Assembly (NCBI GenBank): GCA_029959085.1
Contig: JARWIR010000002.1
Coordinates: 77,156,224-77,220,223 of the forward strand
Reading direction: 5' to 3'
Source of the DNA: Nemophila menziesii
Lineage: Eukaryota > Streptophyta > Magnoliopsida > Boraginales > Hydrophyllaceae
Length of the DNA: 64,000 nt
The position numbers and the translations under genes were made by a program. A model generated the notes under the pieces. The model made no database searches. It was not told the origin of the DNA and saw only the letters and a list, made by a program, of their open reading frames with translations. Positions 21,836 through 31,650 of this stretch are shown here, piece by piece. Numbering within the stretch: the stretch's first letter is position 1; each line of letters opens with the position of its first letter.

Positions 21836-22236
21836 CGGTTTTTTTGGCAGCGCACCCTGTCATCTTGTTGATACCGCCCCGCTAGCACCCTGTCACGTAT
21901 GTAAAGGTAAACTGTATGTGCGATTAGCTTAGTTTGGGATGCAGTGAAAAATGGAATAAGAGCATCAAATGTGAAGGTTTCTTGAAGCAATGTATTGTCT
22001 ATTTCAAAAAACCAACAGCTGAAACAAACAATTGAAAAGCAATTGTTATTAACTAAAAACCTAACCTTGAAACGAACCCTTCACCTACTAGCTAGCAAAA
22101 CTAAGTTACGTTGCTGCACTTCTAATTTTATGCGACCTCTCAGCTGCATGTATCAGTTCTCTTCATATATGACAACACCAATCTCACTTATCTCCACAAT
22201 ATTGCGGGCCAGGCCAAAAACCAAAGAAATCAATTG

Positions 22237-23893
22237 ATGAGAAATTGCAAATGTCTTTTTCTTCTTCTACCACTAATTGTTCTTCTTTTACAGAGTTTTC
22301 CCATCCATGCCATACGCAGTGAAAGAATTTCAGGTTCATATATTAATTATAATGCTATATTATACATACGAGTAATGCATGTATCATGTGTGATTTCCAA
22401 TCATACTTTCGCGTACAATTGAATATGTATAATATGAATTTTTGTTTGGGGATAAGATGGTTTCGGAGACAACTGAACCAAATTCTTTTTGATTTAATTG
22501 CATTTAAGTTCCTATATTAATTGTACCGAACTTTACCCAACAAGTCTTTGAACTTTTAGCTCACACTGTGAGAAAAATTCTTGATATGTGTAGGAAGTGC
22601 TGGTGATGTGCTAGAAGATAATCCAGTAGGGAGATTAAAAGTGTATGTATATGAACTTCCAATCAAATACAACAAAAAGCTTCTGCAGAAGGATTCAAGA
22701 TGCCTTACACATATGTTTGCTTCGGAAATCTTCATGCACCGGTTTCTCTTATCCAGCCCGGTTCGAACTCTCAACCCCGAAGAAGCCGATTGGTTTTATA
22801 CACCAGTTTATGCCACATGTGACTTAACACCTAATGGCTTGCCTTTGCCCTTTAAATCTCCACGGATCATCCGAAGTGCTATTCAACTCATTTCCTCCAA
22901 ATGGCCGTTCTGGAATCGAACACAAGGAGCCGATCATTTCTTTCTTGTTCCTCATGATTTTGGTGCATGTTTTCACTATCAAGTAAGCCACATTCTTGTT
23001 AATATAGGTACCTATAGTACAATTAACTGGAAATTTCCATGTATTTTTACTTTTGTGTATCATATAGGAAGAGAAAGCAATCGATAGAGGAATTCATCCG
23101 TTACTTCATCGCGCCACATTAGCTCAAACATTCGGACAAAGAAACCATGTATGCTTGAAGGAAGGTTCAATCACGATCCCACCTTATGCACCTCCTGGGA
23201 AAATGCAAGCTCACTTTATTCCCCCAGCTACTCCTCGATCCATTTTCGTCTATTTTCGCGGTCTGTTTTACGATGTAAACAATGACCCGGAAGGTGGTTA
23301 CTACGCAAGGTATGCGCTGTTTTAAACACACGATTGCACCAGGAAATAAAACTTATCATGTTTTTTTTTTGTGCAGAGGTGCAAGGGCATCAATATGGGA
23401 GAATTTTAAAAACAACCCACTGTTCGATATATCTACTGATCACCCAACTACATATTATGAAGACATGCAAAGGTCAATTTTTTGTTTATGTCCTTTAGGA
23501 TGGGCACCATGGAGTCCTAGATTAGTGGAAGCTGTGGTGTTTGGTTGTATTCCAGTTATTATAGCGGATGACATTGTTTTACCATTTGCCGATGCTATTC
23601 CGTGGGAAGAGATAGGAGTTTTTGTAGCGGAAAAAGATGTTCCGGAATTGGATAAAATATTAACGTCTATATCACCGGAAGTGGTTTTGAGGAAACAAAG
23701 ATTGCTTGCAAATCCTTCAATGAAAAAGGCGATGTTGTTTCCGATACCAGATGAATCTGGGGATGCGTTTCATCAGATTTTGAATGGTTTAGCTCGGAAA
23801 TTGCCACATCAGAAGGGTGTTTATTTGAAGCATGGTGGTGAGAATATCTTGAATTGGACTGCTGGATCATCAACTGACCTTAAACCTTGGTAA
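22237..23893 (+). CDS. IRX10: IRX10-type GT47 xylan xylosyltransferase
   Basis: Exostosin-family (GT47) enzyme of the Golgi that lengthens the beta-1,4-xylan backbone of plant cell walls. Four exons, 22237-22333, 22594-22982, 23068-23309 and 23377-23893, join in frame across GT-AG introns to give 414 residues, matching IRX10/IRX10-L length. The start is the ATG at 22237. The N-terminus has a hydrophobic signal or anchor, CLFLLLPLIVLLLQSFPIHA. Strong family stretches are ERISGSAGDVLEDNPVG, KVYVYELPIKYNKKLL, EADWFYTPVYATCDLTP, GADHFFLVPHDFGACFHYQ, FVYFRGLFYDVNNDPEGG, NPLFDISTDHPTTYYEDM and the nucleotide-sugar region LCPLGWAPWSPRLVEAVVFG. It ends DLKPW. I cannot separate IRX10 from IRX10-like by sight. 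Confidence 0.95.
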
Positions 23894-24470
23894 TTAAATC
23901 AAATCTAGTCTTAGGACACAGTTCTGGACCAATCTTCATAAATTTGAAGAATCTTGAGGGTGATTCTTCTATTAGTTTTTTGTTCGGAACAGTTGATATC
24001 ATATTAAAAAGGACAGACTACAATACTACAGTAACCAGATCATTGGTTGTCTCAAATTAATTGAATAGTAGTGTGTCCATGATGACTCCATGTAATATAT
24101 TATTTGAACAAAAAAAAGAAAAGGAAAAGACTCCATGTACTATATTTGTGCAGGTGTAAAGCCAAATATGGACTTTGTATTCTTTTGGACCAAAATTTTG
24201 ATTTTATTTTCTTCTATGAACTTGAATACATAACTACTACTCGGTATACATCTAGTTATTTATTTATGAGCATTGCCCTATATCGTCCATGATAAATAAA
24301 ATAAAACAAAAAGGAATAATATATATTTTTAATTTTTTTAAATAAAAAAAAGGAAAGTAGAGGTGATATTTTACTCTTTTACATTTAAACTTAAATAAAG
24401 TTGAAAATTTGAAGCTTTGTAATTCGAAGGTATGAATTATTTTAATTCAAAATTATTTTAATTTGAATAA
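23894..24470. other. Intergenic, AT-rich, downstream of IRX10
   Basis: 3' UTR and AT-rich DNA. A repeated GACTCCATGTA at about 24083 and 24129 is the only small repeat seen. No gene. Confidence 0.5.
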
Positions 24471-24596
24471 TTTTTTTTTTTTGAATACATGAGAGAGCCA
24501 CTTTGGACTCAGAGTCATTTTAACTCCATTGTGAGATTCGATCCTAATTTGAATAAATTTCGATCACACTATCAATTGTTAAACCACTAGAACACA
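24471..24596 (-). mobile_element. SINE, diverged copy
   Basis: On the minus strand: GTGTTCTAGTGGTTTAAC (box A region), then GGATCGAATCTC (box B-like), GAGTTAAAATGACTCTGAG and CCAAAGTGGCTCTCTCATG, TATTC and a poly(A), seen as T at 24471-24482. It has the same tail as the copies at 10346 and 58958, and a head closer to the latter. Target-site repeats are obscured by flanking AT-rich DNA. Confidence 0.7.
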
Positions 24597-25387
24597 TTTT
24601 TTTTAGATTATTAAACTATTAGAATGATTTTATTTTAATTACTTAATAAATTAATTTTTTAAATTAGTCATTTAATTTATTAAAATATTTCTAAATGACA
24701 TTTCCATTCATTTGTATAACAAAATTGACAAATATATAAGGATAAATGTCAAATAATAAGTGATTTACAATAAAAATAAGATTACATCTAAAAATTAAGA
24801 ATAACACGTAAAAGAAGAACCCCTTCCCCGTTTACGAAATTCAATCCACCCTATAAATCTTGCAAAACACTATTCAAGCAATAATTTATAAAAATTAATG
24901 AAAACATCTCCGTAAATTCAATGCACACTATAAATCTTGCAAAACACTATTCAAGCAATAATTTTAAAAAATCAAAGAAAAAAACAAGTTTCACAATAAA
25001 GATTAATAGGGTAGATTTGGTTAAAAAAAATCTATAATACAAGTTTGCCTAATTTGTATCGAACTAATTCAATTTAAGTTATAATAACATGAAAAGATTC
25101 GGAATCGAGTTTTGGTGAAATTATAAATAACATATTTAATTTTAAAAATTTGAAAATCTTGAAAGAAATTTTAAAAATCTACCCTGTAATTCATAGAAAT
25201 CATTTATGGTAAAATTTAACAAAAGTTTGTCGTGCTAGAATAAAAAAGAAGAGTTGCTAAAATTGTAAAAAGGATGTTGGTTAGTTAAGTTATGGGATAC
25301 TAATATTTAAAACACAGAATTTGTGAATGTCCAAAAAAGCTGAGTTAAGATTGATATTATCTAGGATGATATCTAATGTTTTTTTTA
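24597..25387. other. Intergenic, AT-rich
   Basis: A direct repeat of about 55 bases containing TATAAATCTTGCAAAACACTATTCAAGCAATAATTT occurs at about 24852-24890 and 24930-24965. Near 25362-25378 a GGATGATATCTAATG stretch resembles the end of the MITE at 4668. No gene recognised. Confidence 0.45.
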
Positions 25388-25517
25388 ATATTTAAAGGAT
25401 TAATGCCCAAGAAACACCTCAAATCAAATTTAATGCCCCCTCATCCCTGTCGTTTTCCTTTTGCCCATAAAAGGCACCTCTTTTAATTTTTATCCTATTC
25501 TACCCCTTTCTACCGCC

Positions 25518-25544
25518 GCCGCTCTCTCTCTCTCTCTCTCTCTC
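25518..25544. repeat. (CT)n microsatellite
   Basis: CTCTCT run inside the left TIR of the Mutator-like element. Confidence 0.9.
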
Positions 25545-25984
25545 CACGAGTTCATAAACAAATAACTATGATAGCCGCTCTTTCTCTTTCGTTTAAATCA
25601 TCAGCATATACACAAACACTGTGAATTATGAGAGCACCCATTAATGACGAATTTAGCAAGAAAAATAAAGAAACAGAGAGAAGAATGAATAAGAGAGGAA
25701 GAAGAGATATTTTATTTCTTGTTACAGTTACAATGTACAAAACTAGTTTATATACAATCATGTCTAACTAGATATAGCTGTAATCTAACTAATTTTTATG
25801 TAGAAGAAACAATTTGCATTTTGGTCCCTGCATTATTTCTTTTTATCCAATTCATTTGCTGTATTCAAAGATAGATTGACATCTCCACTGAAACATGATA
25901 TTTGAGTATTAGGAAAGTAAGAAATTATGATTGAATTGTGCGAAAGTTTGTATAGAATAAGTTGATTGATTAACGTTAAAACAA

Positions 25985-26575
25985 TTCAAATGAGTAATGG
26001 GAATCTCTCCCAGAACTCAATATTTAGTCCACAAGTACAAAAATGTACTTGCTTAGCGTTTTCTGAGTTCTGGGAATTTATCCCAGTACTCAACATTTGC
26101 CACAAGTCCAAAAGTGCACTTGCACAAGTACAAAAGTGGGCTTGCACAAGTACAATCCGAGTTCTGAGTAATGGGAATCTTTCCCAGAACTCAACATTTA
26201 GTCCACAAGTACAAAAATGTACTTGCGTAGCCTTTTCTGAGTTCTAGAAATTTTTCCCAGTACTCAACATTAGCCCGCAAGTACAAAAGTGCACTTGCAC
26301 AAGTACAAAAGTGGACTTGCTTAGTCTTTTTCGAGTTCTGGGATTCATTCCCATTACTCACTTACAGTATAATTTCTTGAGTTTTATGACTCCCATAACT
26401 CATCGTTTTATACTTTCAGGTGTTTTATACATAGTGATGTTCATTATTCTTTATATTATCAATGTTTTACTTCATTTTTATGTGTTTTGTTAGTTTTGTA
26501 TCAATTTACTGAGTTTTTTTGCAATTTCTTGAGTTCTGGGAAACATTCCCATTACTCACTTACAGTACAATTTCT
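25985..26575. repeat. Array of imperfect palindromes in MULE core
   Basis: Six units of the form GAGTAATGGGAA-NNN-TCCCAGAACTC or its mirror GAGTTCTGGGAA-NNN-TCCCATTACTC lie at about 25991, 26067, 26166, 26238, 26334 and 26534. Between them are CACAAGTACAAAAGTGCACTTG-type palindromes. About 190 bases of this pattern are present twice in tandem (from about 25990 and 26165). The right-hand units are inverted relative to the left, so the whole core can also fold on itself. Confidence 0.85.
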
Positions 26576-27125
26576 TGAGTTTTTCTGTCTTTTGTTGCTT
26601 AAGGTATATTGTTTGCTTAAGATGAATTGTGTTTATCGTGTTTCTCAGAATACAAGTAACGAAGTGGACAAGAAGCAACTCAAACTTATAACTACAGGGA
26701 CTTGAAAGCAAATATCCAATACTTGGATTAAATTAGTTAGAATGTACAACTGTCTTTATGTTATGCTAGTTTGTTAGATACAATACTAGAACAGCTGTAT
26801 ATATATATATATACTTATACATAACCAATTTTAGTTAATGAGAAAACAATCTAGCTTTACATTTCTTTTTTTCTTCTTCTTTCATTTTCTCTCTGCAAAT
26901 TGAGCTTCTCTGTTTCTTCCTTCAATGGTAGCTCTTGCCTCTTCACAGTGTTTGTATTTGTATATATGTATGTGTTTCATCTGGTGCATGTTTTGTATAA
27001 TCACTACAACAGCAGCGGCATGTTTTTACTTAAGTAAGGGTATTTCGGTATTTTTAACTTAAGTGCCTTTTATGGGCCAGCGGCTAAGGTGGTAGGTGCT
27101 TATTGGGCATTCACCCATATTTAAA

Positions 27126-27670
27126 TTCTTTTATTTTATAAAGTAATTAAAACACTTTTAAATTAATTAATAATATTTTATTTTATTTAAAATAAAAGTT
27201 AGATATGTTTTAAATTCACAATATATTAAAAACTTAAATAAAAATAATATAATATTTTAGAAATCTTCAATAGTAAATATAAAAATAAAAACAAAGATTG
27301 CATTAATTATTAAAAATCTAATCACAATAATAATAAAACTAAAAATAGTTGTACCAAAAAGATCACTTTAGAAAATTAAGATAGTATTTTATTTCTTTAT
27401 ACTATTTTTATCTCTAATTAAATATTATAATACACATTTTTAATAAATACCCAAAAAATAAAGATATTTTAGTAATTATATGAATAATAAATGATATTTT
27501 TTTTTCAAATAAATGATATTTCTTAGTTTGTGTGAAAAAACAAAATAACAACTTTTTAAAAATGTAAGGAGTATTTATTATTAATCATAACCAATGGCCT
27601 ACTTTTTGAATAAAATCTAATGCAAAACTTGACATATCATAAATCAATGAGATATTACTAGAGTTATTTG
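27126..27670. other. Intergenic, very AT-rich
   Basis: Low-complexity A/T DNA. No gene or clear repeat. Confidence 0.5.
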
Positions 27671-27921
27671 TCAATTGAGTCATACGACCCAACTATCCAC
27701 CCCAATAGGTCCAGCGCCTGATTTTTCCCCATCAGGTCCAGACGTTTTCGAGATATACCATTGATACCCTTATTCATGATCAAATCATATCAAAGCTTTC
27801 CATGATTATCGCTGGTAACTATATCCCTATTATTAGTTGATATATTAAATCCTTTAATTATTGCTGTTTATTATGGTAAAGTTGATTAATGCTTTAACAA
27901 CTCCATTCTAGCACACACCCC

Positions 27922-28275
27922 ATGGGTTCTGGCTCAGATTCCGACGGCTCTCACATTTCCGCCACCCCTCTCTAGAATTCCCCACCACCACAACCTCCAC
28001 ACCCAAAGTTGCCGCCAAAGCCTCCAGCTCACCACTCCACCACCAAACCGAGTATCAAAATTCCCACCGCCACCAAGTCGACCACCAGGACCACCACCAT
28101 TACTTCTTCTCGAGTCATTCTACGACCAAAACTCACAAAACCATCCTCGAAACCAAATCCAAAAGAAGCCCAACCTGAAGCCCATCAACAACTCCCACCG
28201 GAAATCCCAATACCACCACCGAACTTCACCAATCTACCTTTCCAAATCCGTCACCAAACACCATTAAAAAAATAG
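27922..28275 (+). pseudogene. Captured Pro/Ser/Thr-rich N-terminal fragment
   Basis: From the ATG at 27922 it reads MGSGSDSDGSHISATPL, then a TAG. The same frame resumes with NSPPPQPPHPKLPPKPPAHH and lysine/serine-rich sequence, ending at 28275. The non-random start suggests a fragment of a host gene's first exon captured by a transposon. I do not recognise the donor. Confidence 0.35.
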
Positions 28276-28330
28276 AAGGAGATAACATCAACACCACCCT
28301 CCCTTCAGGCCAACACTTGATGTCAATTTG

Positions 28331-28412
28331 TATGTAGGTGGTGGTTTGGTTGATATGTATGCGAAACTGGGGAATATTCATGATGCCAGGAAGATGTTTG
28401 ATGAAATGCCAC
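28331..28412 (+). pseudogene. PPR-repeat fragment
   Basis: It reads YVGGGLVDMYAKLGNIHDA then RKMFDEMP, the typical helix pair of a plant pentatricopeptide repeat (LVDMYAKCG...A..vFdeMp). Only about 27 residues are present, with no neighbouring repeats, so it is a captured scrap and not a PPR gene. Confidence 0.65.
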
Positions 28413-28965
28413 ACTGTATGTTATACAGACATGTAACCTGTCCAAATACCCTACTGACCCACTATTATTACTCTGACACACCATCGCAAGCTGAATAGTT
28501 TTTACAAACACACACCATCACATTAGTCAACCAACCCACTGCTTTTGCTCACATACACCACCATGTACGAAAGTTATTTTACTGTGTCATTTTTGCAGGT
28601 TTGCAGAGGTGGGGTGTTTCTTTGGTAGGGTTTGATTGGTTTGTATGAAAGAAGACCATGGAAGTGCTCAAGGTATGAATCTTTTAATCCAAAACCACAC
28701 TTTATGTCATACAGACATGTAACCCGTCCAAATACCCTACTAACCTACTATTATTACCCTGACACACCATCGCAAGCTGAATAGTTTTTACAAACACAGA
28801 CAATCACATTAGTCAACCAACCCACTTCTTTTGCTCACATGCACCACCATGTACGAAAGTTATTTACTGTGTTATTTTTGCATTTTTGCAGGTTTGCATA
28901 GGTGTGGTGTTTCTTTGGTAGGGTTTGATTGGTTTGGATGAAAGAAGACGATGGATTGTTAATTG
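28411..28965. repeat. 286-bp tandem duplication
   Basis: Two copies about 286 bases apart (from 28411 and 28697). They share CATACAGACATGTAACC, CACACCATCGCAAGCTGAAT, CACCACCATGTACGAAAG and GGGTTTGATTGGTTTG. There are small differences, so the duplication is not recent. A shorter repeat, TTGATTTTCTGAATTTTT, follows at about 28961 and 29058. Confidence 0.8.
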
Positions 28966-29182
28966 ATTTTCTGAATTTTTGTTTTGGTTCTTTGCTTTTT
29001 TATTTTATATATTTGACTTGCTGATTGTTTTGGATGAAAGAAGAAGATTGTTTGATAATTGATTTTCTGAATTTTTATATTGGTTCTTTGTTTTTTAATT
29101 TAATATTATTTGACTTTGTTGCATGGAATTAGGGAATTTGGTTATGGTAACTCAACAAACATTAATTGGTATAAAAGGGTAA

Positions 29183-30583
29183 GAGAAAATACCCCTTTTC
29201 CCCCCTGATTTTTAACGCGTTTGACAGGTTGACCCCTGGTTTTTAAAATGCGACTGGATACCCCTTAAGTTTTGTTTTCGTGACACGTCTGTTAACGATT
29301 TCCGTCCAAAATCACCGTTAAGTGTCACGTGAGTGGCACATGTTTTTTTTTTAAAATATTTTTATTCTTAATCCTAATTAAACAATTAATTATCTTAAAC
29401 CTAGATTTTTAAAAAGGCAAAATAGATATTTAATAATAGTTTTAATATTATTTATAAAAATAATAAAATAACCCCCCCCCCACCCCCTCTTCTTCTCCGT
29501 CTTCCGTTTCTTCTTCTTCCCCAATGTATAAGCGGATCAAGCCCAAGTTTTCAACAAATCCACGCGGTTCCCTCCCTTCGTAACTTTGGAAAAGAAGTCA
29601 ACAGTTGTTCCCGAGATCTAGGTTCTATAATCTCCATATCTTAAATCAAATACTTGACAATTTTATATAGAAAACCCCGAATTCAATCTTTCATCAATTC
29701 CGAAGTAAGTTCTCTTCACATTTGAATTTGAATTTTCTTTTATATGCATAAATTTTTGTAGTTAAACACATTTATTTACACTTGTACAAAAATGGATAGT
29801 AATTATTCAGTTATACACAACAAAGCTGATAGCTTTGGATCCAAAACAACTTCTTTTTCATTGGAATCACTTGATCATGCAAATGGGTATACAAAATCAC
29901 AAGATACACGATTTAGATCTTGAAAGTGATATTGATTTTGATAATTTACCCCTTATTTTTGGTGAAAATGAATCTGGGTCTGGGATATATGGTGATGTTT
30001 TTAATCTCAGCACGTCAATTATCGGAGCTAGCATAATGGCCTTACCTGCCACAATGAAAGTCCTGGGATTGGTTCTAGGAGTGATATTGATATTTTTCAT
30101 GGGTATTTTTTCTGAAATTAGCGTGGAGTTGTTAGTTAGATTCTCTGTTCAGTATAAGGCATCTTCACACGGGGAGGTTGTTCAAGCTGCACTAGGTAGA
30201 ACAACTAGAATTTTGTTTGAAATTTGTATTATAATCAACAACGCTGGTGTTTTTGGGAGGATAGGGGGGATTTAGTGGGGGGGGGGGTTTATTTTATTAT
30301 TTTTATTAATAATATTAAAACAATTAATAAAAACCTATTTTGCCCTTTTAAAAAATAGGTTTAAGTTAATTAATTGTTTAACTAGGATTAAGAATAAAAA
30401 AAATAATAAAAATGCTGACATGTGCCTTCCACGTCACACTTAATGGTGATTTTGGACGGAAAACGTTAGTAGGGGCAACGAGACACGAAAACAAAAAGTT
30501 AAGGGGTATCTAGTCGCATATCAAAAACCAGGGGTCAACCTGTTAAACGCGTTAAAAACCAGGAGCAAAAGGGGTATTTTCTC
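29183..30583 (+). mobile_element. Pack-MULE with captured amino-acid transporter fragment
   Basis: A 1401-base Mutator-like element bounded by the perfect 9-base target duplication AAAGGGTAA (29174-29182 and 30584-30592). The long terminal inverted repeats are about 300 bases each: GAGAAAATACCCCTTTT at the left, AAAAGGGGTATTTTCTC at the right. Further in, GGTTGACCCCTGGTTTTT pairs with AAAAACCAGGGGTCAACC, and CCGTCCAAAATCACCGTTAA with TTAATGGTGATTTTGGACGG. The inner edges are a C-run (29469-29480) and a G-run (30275-30287). Between them lies genic DNA from an AVT6-type transporter, and no transposase. This structure defines a Pack-MULE. The strand given is that of the captured gene. Confidence 0.92.
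29792..30275 (+). pseudogene. Captured 5' part of AVT6-type amino acid transporter
   Basis: A fragment of a vacuolar/endomembrane amino acid transporter (Aa_trans family, AVT6-like), held inside the Pack-MULE with what looks like its 5' leader (29490-29791). From the ATG at 29792 the frame reads MDSNYSVIHNKADSFGSK to LDHANGYTKSQDTRF and stops at TGA 29921. The conserved part is in another frame: LESDIDFDNLPLIFGENESG, FNLSTSIIGASIMALPATMK and FMGIFSEISVELLVRFSV, to ICIIINNAGVFG. So a small indel near 29900-29915 breaks it. Only the first two or so of about 11 membrane helices are present, then the sequence meets the right TIR. It cannot make a transporter. Confidence 0.85.
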
Positions 30584-30592
30584 AAAGGGTAA

Positions 30593-31111
30593 TTCAGACT
30601 TTCTGGGTGGGTTGGACCTAATGGGCAACTGACAATAGTCTGTGGACTCTCTTAGTCAATCACCCTTATTACTATATCCCCACACATGGTCATAGTCTAG
30701 ATAAGAATTTTCTATTACTCGTTTAGTTCCAAAGTAATTGGCCACTTAATATTTTAAACATATTAAAAACTATAATAATTACCTTATTTATTATTAAAAT
30801 ATATTTTATTAATTATTATGAAATCATAAATATTTATTGAAAACATATATTTCAATAAGAATAATAGTAGAAAAAAAAATCAAAAAAAGGTATCTTTGAT
30901 ATATTAGAATGAATAATTAGTTTGCAACTATATTTTTAGTGAGTGGACAATTATTTTAGAAGAAAAAATAATATTTTTTTTCAAAAATTTGTGTATCATA
31001 AAAATAAAAAATAAAAAATAATAATGTTGGATATCATCGTAATTATATAAAAAGAAAATAAAAAATTAAGAAAAAACAGTTACAAATAGATAGAAAATTT
31101 GAGAAAAAGGT
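30593..31111. other. Intergenic, AT-rich
   Basis: The first 70 bases may be the right end of the outer element. The rest is A/T-rich. No gene. Confidence 0.45.
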
Positions 31112-31114
31112 TAA

Positions 31115-31346
31115 GAGCCCGTTTGGAAGTGCTTATTTTAGTGTAAAAAAGCGCTTTTAGAATAAAATTCAAAATTTAAAAAAATTATTAAAAATAATTT
31201 TGAAATCTAAAATTATTTTAAGTGCTTTTCTCAAAAAGCACCTATTTGGTGCTTTTCAAAAAAGTGCTTTTCAAAGTAAAAAAAACTGTTAAAATACTAA
31301 AAGCACTTTTAAGTGCTTCTCCAAAAAAGCACTTCCAAACGGGTAC
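31115..31346. mobile_element. MITE, GAGCCCGTTTGGAAGTGCT ends
   Basis: A 232-base element. The left end GAGCCCGTTTGGAAGTGCT is inverted at the right end as AGCACTTCCAAACGGGTAC. A possible 3-base target duplication TAA lies at 31112-31114 and 31347-31349, which fits a PIF/Harbinger (Tourist-like) MITE. The interior is a chain of AAAAAGTGCTTTT / AAAAGCACTTTT palindromes. No coding sequence. Confidence 0.75.
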
Positions 31347-31650
31347 TAACTAAAATTAGAAAAAATAAAAAAAATACATAAATAAAACTTAAATTTAGGT
31401 GCATGTGTTGAGTTTTTCATGATTTCAAACTTTGAAGGTCAAAACTTCACCAAACCAGATAGAGATTCTCAGATATGCCCCTGGCGGCTTCTCTCACCAA
31501 CCAAGGTTCATGGGTCATCATTTTAATTAATTTAAATATTCACACAATAATACTAATCTCACCTCATAAACCTATAACCCTTACTACTAAATCTTCGTCC
31601 ATATCGTAGATTTGCAGACTATTCTCTTCCCTCTCTCTCTCTCTTCAATC

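Larger units (their letters stand above)
25397..27116. mobile_element. Non-autonomous Mutator-like element, long TIRs, palindromic core
   Basis: A 1720-base element flanked by the perfect 9-base direct repeat ATATTTAAA (25388-25396 and 27117-27125), the hallmark of Mutator-like elements. The ends are inverted: GGATTAATGCCCAAGAAACACC against GGTGCTTATTGGGCATTCACCC, then TTTTGCCCATAAAAGGCACC against AAGTGCCTTTTATGGGCC. The similarity continues inward for about 300 bases: ACACAAACACTGTGAA near 25612 pairs with TTCACAGTGTTTGTATT near 26943, and AAAGAAACAGAGAG near 25667 with CTCTGTTTCTTCC near 26906. The core (25985-26575) is packed with short palindromes, listed separately. No transposase is encoded, and open frames inside are not recognisable. 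Confidence 0.85.
27672..30660. mobile_element. Possible older MULE carrying gene fragments, host of the Pack-MULE
   Basis: The left edge reads GAGTCATACGACC, then CACCCCAATAGGTCC. The right edge reads GGACCTAATGGGCAACTGAC, then GTCTGTGGACTCTC. These are imperfect inverted repeats (about 20 of 36 positions by eye). Inside lie a proline/threonine-rich open stretch, a PPR fragment and a 286-base tandem duplication. A complete Pack-MULE is nested near the right end. No target duplication was found, so the outer limits and class are tentative. Confidence 0.35.

Noticed and set aside
25397..27116. Palindrome array considered as a CRISPR-like or satellite array
   Set aside because: Units are irregular, lack unique spacers, sit inside a transposon with exact target duplication, and the genome is a plant's.
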